NCBI RefSeq assembly: GCF_002208135.1
Contig: NZ_CP021646.1
Coordinates: 3,363,501-3,427,500 of the forward strand
DNA length: 64,000 bases
Source of the DNA: Pseudoalteromonas piscicida
Lineage (GTDB): Bacteria; Pseudomonadota; Gammaproteobacteria; Enterobacterales; Alteromonadaceae
Reading direction: 5' to 3'
The stretch's first letter is position 1. The number at the start of each line of letters is the position of its first letter. Below, piece after piece: positions 61,695 through 64,000 of this stretch. Under the pieces are notes generated by a model that ran no database searches, was not told the DNA's origin, and was given only the letters and a program-made list of their open reading frames with translations. Both the position numbers and the translations under genes were made by a program.

Positions 61695-61726
61695 AAAAAA
61701 CCCGTCGCATTGCTGCAGCGGGTTTC
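61695..61726 (-). terminator. rRNA-operon terminator repeat 4
   Basis: aaaaaacccgtcgcattgct, gcagcgggtttctc; stem aacccg/cgggtt. Lies just downstream of the 5S fragment at 61733 on the minus strand. Confidence 0.85.
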
Positions 61727-61732
61727 TCTAAT

Positions 61733-61827
61733 TGGCCCTGACGATGTTCTACTTTCACATGGGTAATCCACACTATCATTGACCGGGGCCGACCCTTCGG
61801 CTGTTTTGTTTCACTTCTGAGTTCGGG
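61733..61827 (-). pseudogene. Truncated 5S rRNA copy
   Basis: Matches the 3' part of the intact 5S: tggccctgacgatgttctac, tttcacatgggtaatccaca, ctatcattgac, then ctgttttgtttcacttctga and gttcgg. It lacks the first 45 or so bases of 5S. A 16-nt G/C-rich block (ggggccgacccttcgg) is inserted. 61828-61920 beyond it contains nothing I recognise. Confidence 0.85.
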
Positions 61828-61922
61828 TGACGAGAAACCGAAGCACCGCTTCGCAGTTCGAGGAAGTGAGCGCAAGGACGCGCGAAGGGGAGATGCTACA
61901 TGGAAGTACTTTACTCCAAACG

Positions 61923-61954
61923 AAAAAAACCCGTCGCATCTCTGCAACGGGTTT
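61923..61954 (-). terminator. rRNA-operon terminator repeat 5 (proximal)
   Basis: aaaaaaacccgtcgcatctc, tgcaacgggttt; directly follows the intact 5S rRNA on the minus strand. Confidence 0.9.
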
Positions 61955-61963
61955 CTCTTATTT

Positions 61964-62080
61964 GGCCCTGGCGATGTTCTACTTTCACATGGGTAATCCA
62001 CACTATCATCGACGCTGTTTTGTTTCACTTCTGAGTTCGGCATGGGGTCAGGTGGTTCCAAAACGCTATAGTCACCAGGA
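61964..62080 (-). rRNA. rrf: 5S ribosomal RNA
   Basis: Read on the minus strand: tcctggtgactatagcg at the 5' end pairs with cgccagggcc at the 3' end. The conserved core ccacctgaccccatgccgaa, ctcagaagtgaaac, and the gatagtgtgg and gaaagtagaac arms are present. About 117 nt. Ends are approximate to a few bases. Confidence 0.95.
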
Positions 62081-62271
62081 AAACTGGGGGCAAATGTCTA
62101 ATGACATCGTGCCTCGCACGAGCATTCCATTTGCGCAAGGTGAACCGATTTCGCGATACCGCTGAGGTTGGTCACCTTGTTTAATTCTTAAATCTGGAAA
62201 AAGCTTATTAAATTCTTTTGTCTACTTTAGTCTATTAACTTCTGTCGCTTATAAACCACTTTGGCGTTGTA
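62081..62271 (-). other. 23S-5S spacer
   Basis: About 190 bp between the 3' end of 23S and the 5S gene. It contains short inverted pairs that likely form rRNA processing stems (for example around 62170-62200). No tRNA fold is visible. Confidence 0.75.

Positions 62272-64000
<1,729 letters not shown>

Noticed and set aside
61576..62061. Open frame of 161 codons on the minus strand
   Set aside because: It crosses the intact 5S rRNA, a 5S fragment and two terminators; repeats in the translation come from duplicated rRNA tail.
62081..62271. A tRNA in the 23S-5S spacer
   Set aside because: No CCA end, anticodon arm or T-loop pattern could be found on either strand.

Overview
The window looks like chromosomal DNA of a marine gammaproteobacterium, most likely Pseudoalteromonas or a close Alteromonadales relative. 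The evidence is gene order and protein character: mrcA / pilMNOPQ-aroKB-damX-dam / rpe-gph-trpS, metJ / metBL, rpmE / priA-ftsN-like-hslVU, a complete hut locus, astCAD, and a single-domain malic enzyme. Species cannot be fixed without a database search. Nearly all genes are core metabolism or cell-envelope functions. Accessory DNA is limited to about 6.1-8.1 kb and to the end of the rRNA operon at 60.5-62.1 kb.

Layout. 0-2.6 kb: thiamin genes (partial thiO-like gene, a small terminal-inverted-repeat element, thiC with a TPP riboswitch). 2.6-6.1 kb: META lipoprotein, thioesterase, TonB-dependent receptor, small unknown protein. 6.4-8.1 kb: accessory set of a Cro/C1-type regulator, a protein built from four 35-residue modules each centred on a double-glycine motif, and a polytopic membrane protein. 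8.2-10 kb: speD, a YhfA-like OsmC protein, a DUF3802-like protein. 10.1-14 kb: arginine succinyltransferase operon astC-astA-astD with a candidate ArgR box. 14.3-19.5 kb: HDOD protein, pabA, trpS, gph, rpe and two small membrane or exported proteins. 19.5-28.4 kb: dam, damX, aroB, aroK and pilQPONM, facing mrcA (28.5-31 kb). 31-35.3 kb: metL and metB with a Met box, facing metJ. 35.3-43.4 kb: malic enzyme, rpmE, priA, SPOR protein, hslVU, DUF971, GrpB. 43.4-47 kb: HBM-type chemoreceptor, glycosyltransferase-like protein, PAP2 phosphatase. 47.1-56.1 kb: rraA, then hutG, an EAL-like protein, hutI, hutC, hutU and hutH, with two near-identical HutC operators. 56-60.5 kb: frameshifted YeeZ-like gene, dCache chemoreceptor, hemN. 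60.5-64 kb: distal end of a minus-strand rRNA operon (23S partial, 5S), followed by repeated terminators, 5S fragments, REP-like hairpin pairs, a second copy of the terminal-inverted-repeat element and an IS630-type remnant.

Two things stand out. First, four conserved genes (pilM, mrcA, metB and a YeeZ-like gene) each carry an apparent single-base deletion in a G/C homopolymer. Restoring one base recovers the full family length each time, so sequencing or assembly error is the leading explanation. Second, the rRNA operon tail is a mosaic: at least five copies of one terminator, two decayed 5S copies sharing an odd insertion, and REP-like pairs with compensatory stem changes. The small element near thiC and the one in the tail are related, and their ends match the end of the adjacent IS630 remnant, suggesting an IS-derived MITE. 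The best candidate for an undescribed system is the regulator / double-glycine repeat protein / membrane protein set at 6.4-8.1 kb.
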